Assembly (NCBI GenBank): GCA_025966355.1
Contig: JAICWZ010000142.1
Coordinates: 1-5,619, forward strand
Source of the DNA: Thermomicrobiaceae bacterium
GTDB lineage: Bacteria > Chloroflexota > Chloroflexia > Thermomicrobiales > Thermomicrobiaceae
DNA length: 5,619 nucleotides
Direction: 5' to 3'
The notes under the pieces were generated by a model. It did not search any database, had not been told where the DNA came from, and saw nothing but the letters and a program-made list of their open reading frames with translations. The stretch's first letter is position 1; each line of letters starts with the position of its first letter. A program made the translations under genes and the position numbers. This document shows, in pieces, positions 4,881-5,619 of this stretch.

Positions 4881-5619
4881 ATGCAGTACGCCGCGCCACG
4901 AGACGAACATGTCAGTTGGTACGATCGCGTTCGTGGCCTTCCACTCTTCTATAAAGTGCTCATCGCCAATTCGACGATCGTCGTGGTTGGAGCCGTCTTC
5001 GGCACTGCGCTCACGCTGCGTGCCGCCCGCGAAACGGGCGCGCTGTACAGCCTGATCGCGCTCTTCGCGGTGATCGGCACACTCACCAGTATCGCCGTCA
5101 ACTGGTTCGTGCTGCGGGCCGCCCTGCGACCGCTGCTTATCCTCGAAAAAACGGTCGATGAAGTGCGACGCGGCGATTTCCGCGTCCGCGTCAACAAAGT
5201 CGGCATCGGCGATCCGCATATCGACGTCCTGACCGACACGTTCAACGGGATGCTCGACGCCGTCGAGCGCTATCGCACGCAGATTCACGAGATGTCGGTG
5301 CGCGCGCTCAACGCGCAGGAGGAGGAGCGCAAGCGCATTTCGCGCGAACTGCACGACGACACCGCGCAGGCGCTCACGGCGCAACTGCTGCGCCTCAAGA
5401 CGATCGAGGCGACCGGCGGCACGCTCGACCCGAACGGCCTGGCACAGCTGATCGAGCTCACCGCCGAAACGCTCGAAGATGTGCGCCATATGGCGCACGA
5501 GCTACGGCCGCCGAGCCTTGACGATCTGGGGCTGCTCGCCTCACTCGAAGGGCTGGTCGCACAATGCGGCGAACGCTTCGATCTGCCGGTCGCATTTTAT
5601 TCGGACGGCCTGAAGAACC
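4881..5619 (+). CDS. HAMP-containing sensor histidine kinase, NarL/DegS (HisKA_3) type, C-terminus outside window
   Basis: The frame is open from ATG 4881 to the window end, 246 residues so far. Two hydrophobic segments, about 23-46 and 56-79, are separated by only about nine residues (RAARETGAL), so almost nothing is exposed outside the membrane. A HAMP linker follows (about 77-130; RPLLILEKTVDEVRRGDF and TDTFNGMLDAVE). The dimerisation/phosphoacceptor helix has EEERKRISRELHDDTAQALT with the predicted phosphorylated His158. The conserved ELRPPSLDDLGLLASLE (207-223) leads to the start of the ATPase domain, whose N, G1 and G2 boxes would lie beyond the window. Kinases of this group usually partner LuxR/NarL-type response regulators, often encoded just downstream, which cannot be seen here. 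The signal may be a membrane or cytoplasmic cue. It may be co-transcribed with ftsY-ffh. Confidence 0.92.
   Translation, partial: MQYAAPRDEHVSWYDRVRGLPLFYKVLIANSTIVVVGAVFGTALTLRAARETGALYSLIALFAVIGTLTSIAVNWFVLRAALRPLLILEKTVDEVRRGDFRVRVNKVGIGDPHIDVLTDTFNGMLDAVERYRTQIHEMSVRALNAQEEERKRISRELHDDTAQALTAQLLRLKTIEATGGTLDPNGLAQLIELTAETLEDVRHMAHELRPPSLDDLGLLASLEGLVAQCGERFDLPVAFYSDGLKN

Noticed and set aside
4824..5498. 224-residue - strand frame opposite the histidine kinase
   Set aside because: The + strand encodes two membrane helices, a HAMP linker and a phosphoacceptor helix in one frame; the antisense product is a charged shadow.

Overview
The window reads as an ordinary chromosomal stretch of a moderately GC-rich bacterium. 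The best guess from protein style is a member of Chloroflexota (Thermomicrobia-like): an HVRVAEVF / HNHPSGDPTPS type RadC, a short FtsY without an acidic N-terminal domain, and an LHDDTAQALT type histidine kinase. This assignment rests on remembered family flavour, not on a search, and is tentative. I see no phage genes, insertion sequence, CRISPR array, tRNA or rRNA.

Layout. Bases 1-494 (+) hold the 3' end of a gene for a surface-type protein: 24 collagen Gly-X-Y triplets followed by a 91-residue C-terminal domain with two cysteines. Bases 495-606 are a convergent gap with a strong 12-bp hairpin (one mismatch), a smaller palindrome and three CTGGATN heptamers. Bases 607-978 (-) encode a 123-residue multi-spanning membrane protein of DUF4870/Tic20-like type, with a well-formed promoter 95-130 bases upstream of its start. 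Bases 1149-1877 (-) encode RadC. Bases 1878-2369 are a roughly 490-bp divergent gap rich in inverted repeats. It ends in a TATACT -10 box and a perfect 10-bp GC hairpin ahead of ftsY.

The right half is the coherent part: ftsY (2370-3341), ffh (3334-4827) and a NarL/DegS-type sensor histidine kinase (4881 to past the window end), all on +. FtsY (membrane receptor) and Ffh (signal-sequence-binding GTPase) are the two protein partners of the bacterial signal recognition particle pathway, which delivers nascent membrane proteins to the SecYEG translocon. Here they overlap by 8 bp. The ffh ribosome-binding site is embedded in the codons for FtsY's acidic tail, so their translation is probably coupled. 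The kinase starts 53 bp after ffh with its own ribosome-binding site and only a weak intervening hairpin, so it may be co-transcribed.

I did not find a convincing new biological system. The points most worth a second look are the coupled ftsY-ffh pair and its leader hairpin, the inverted-repeat-rich divergent gap, the collagen-like protein, and the SRP-adjacent kinase with almost no extracytoplasmic sensor.
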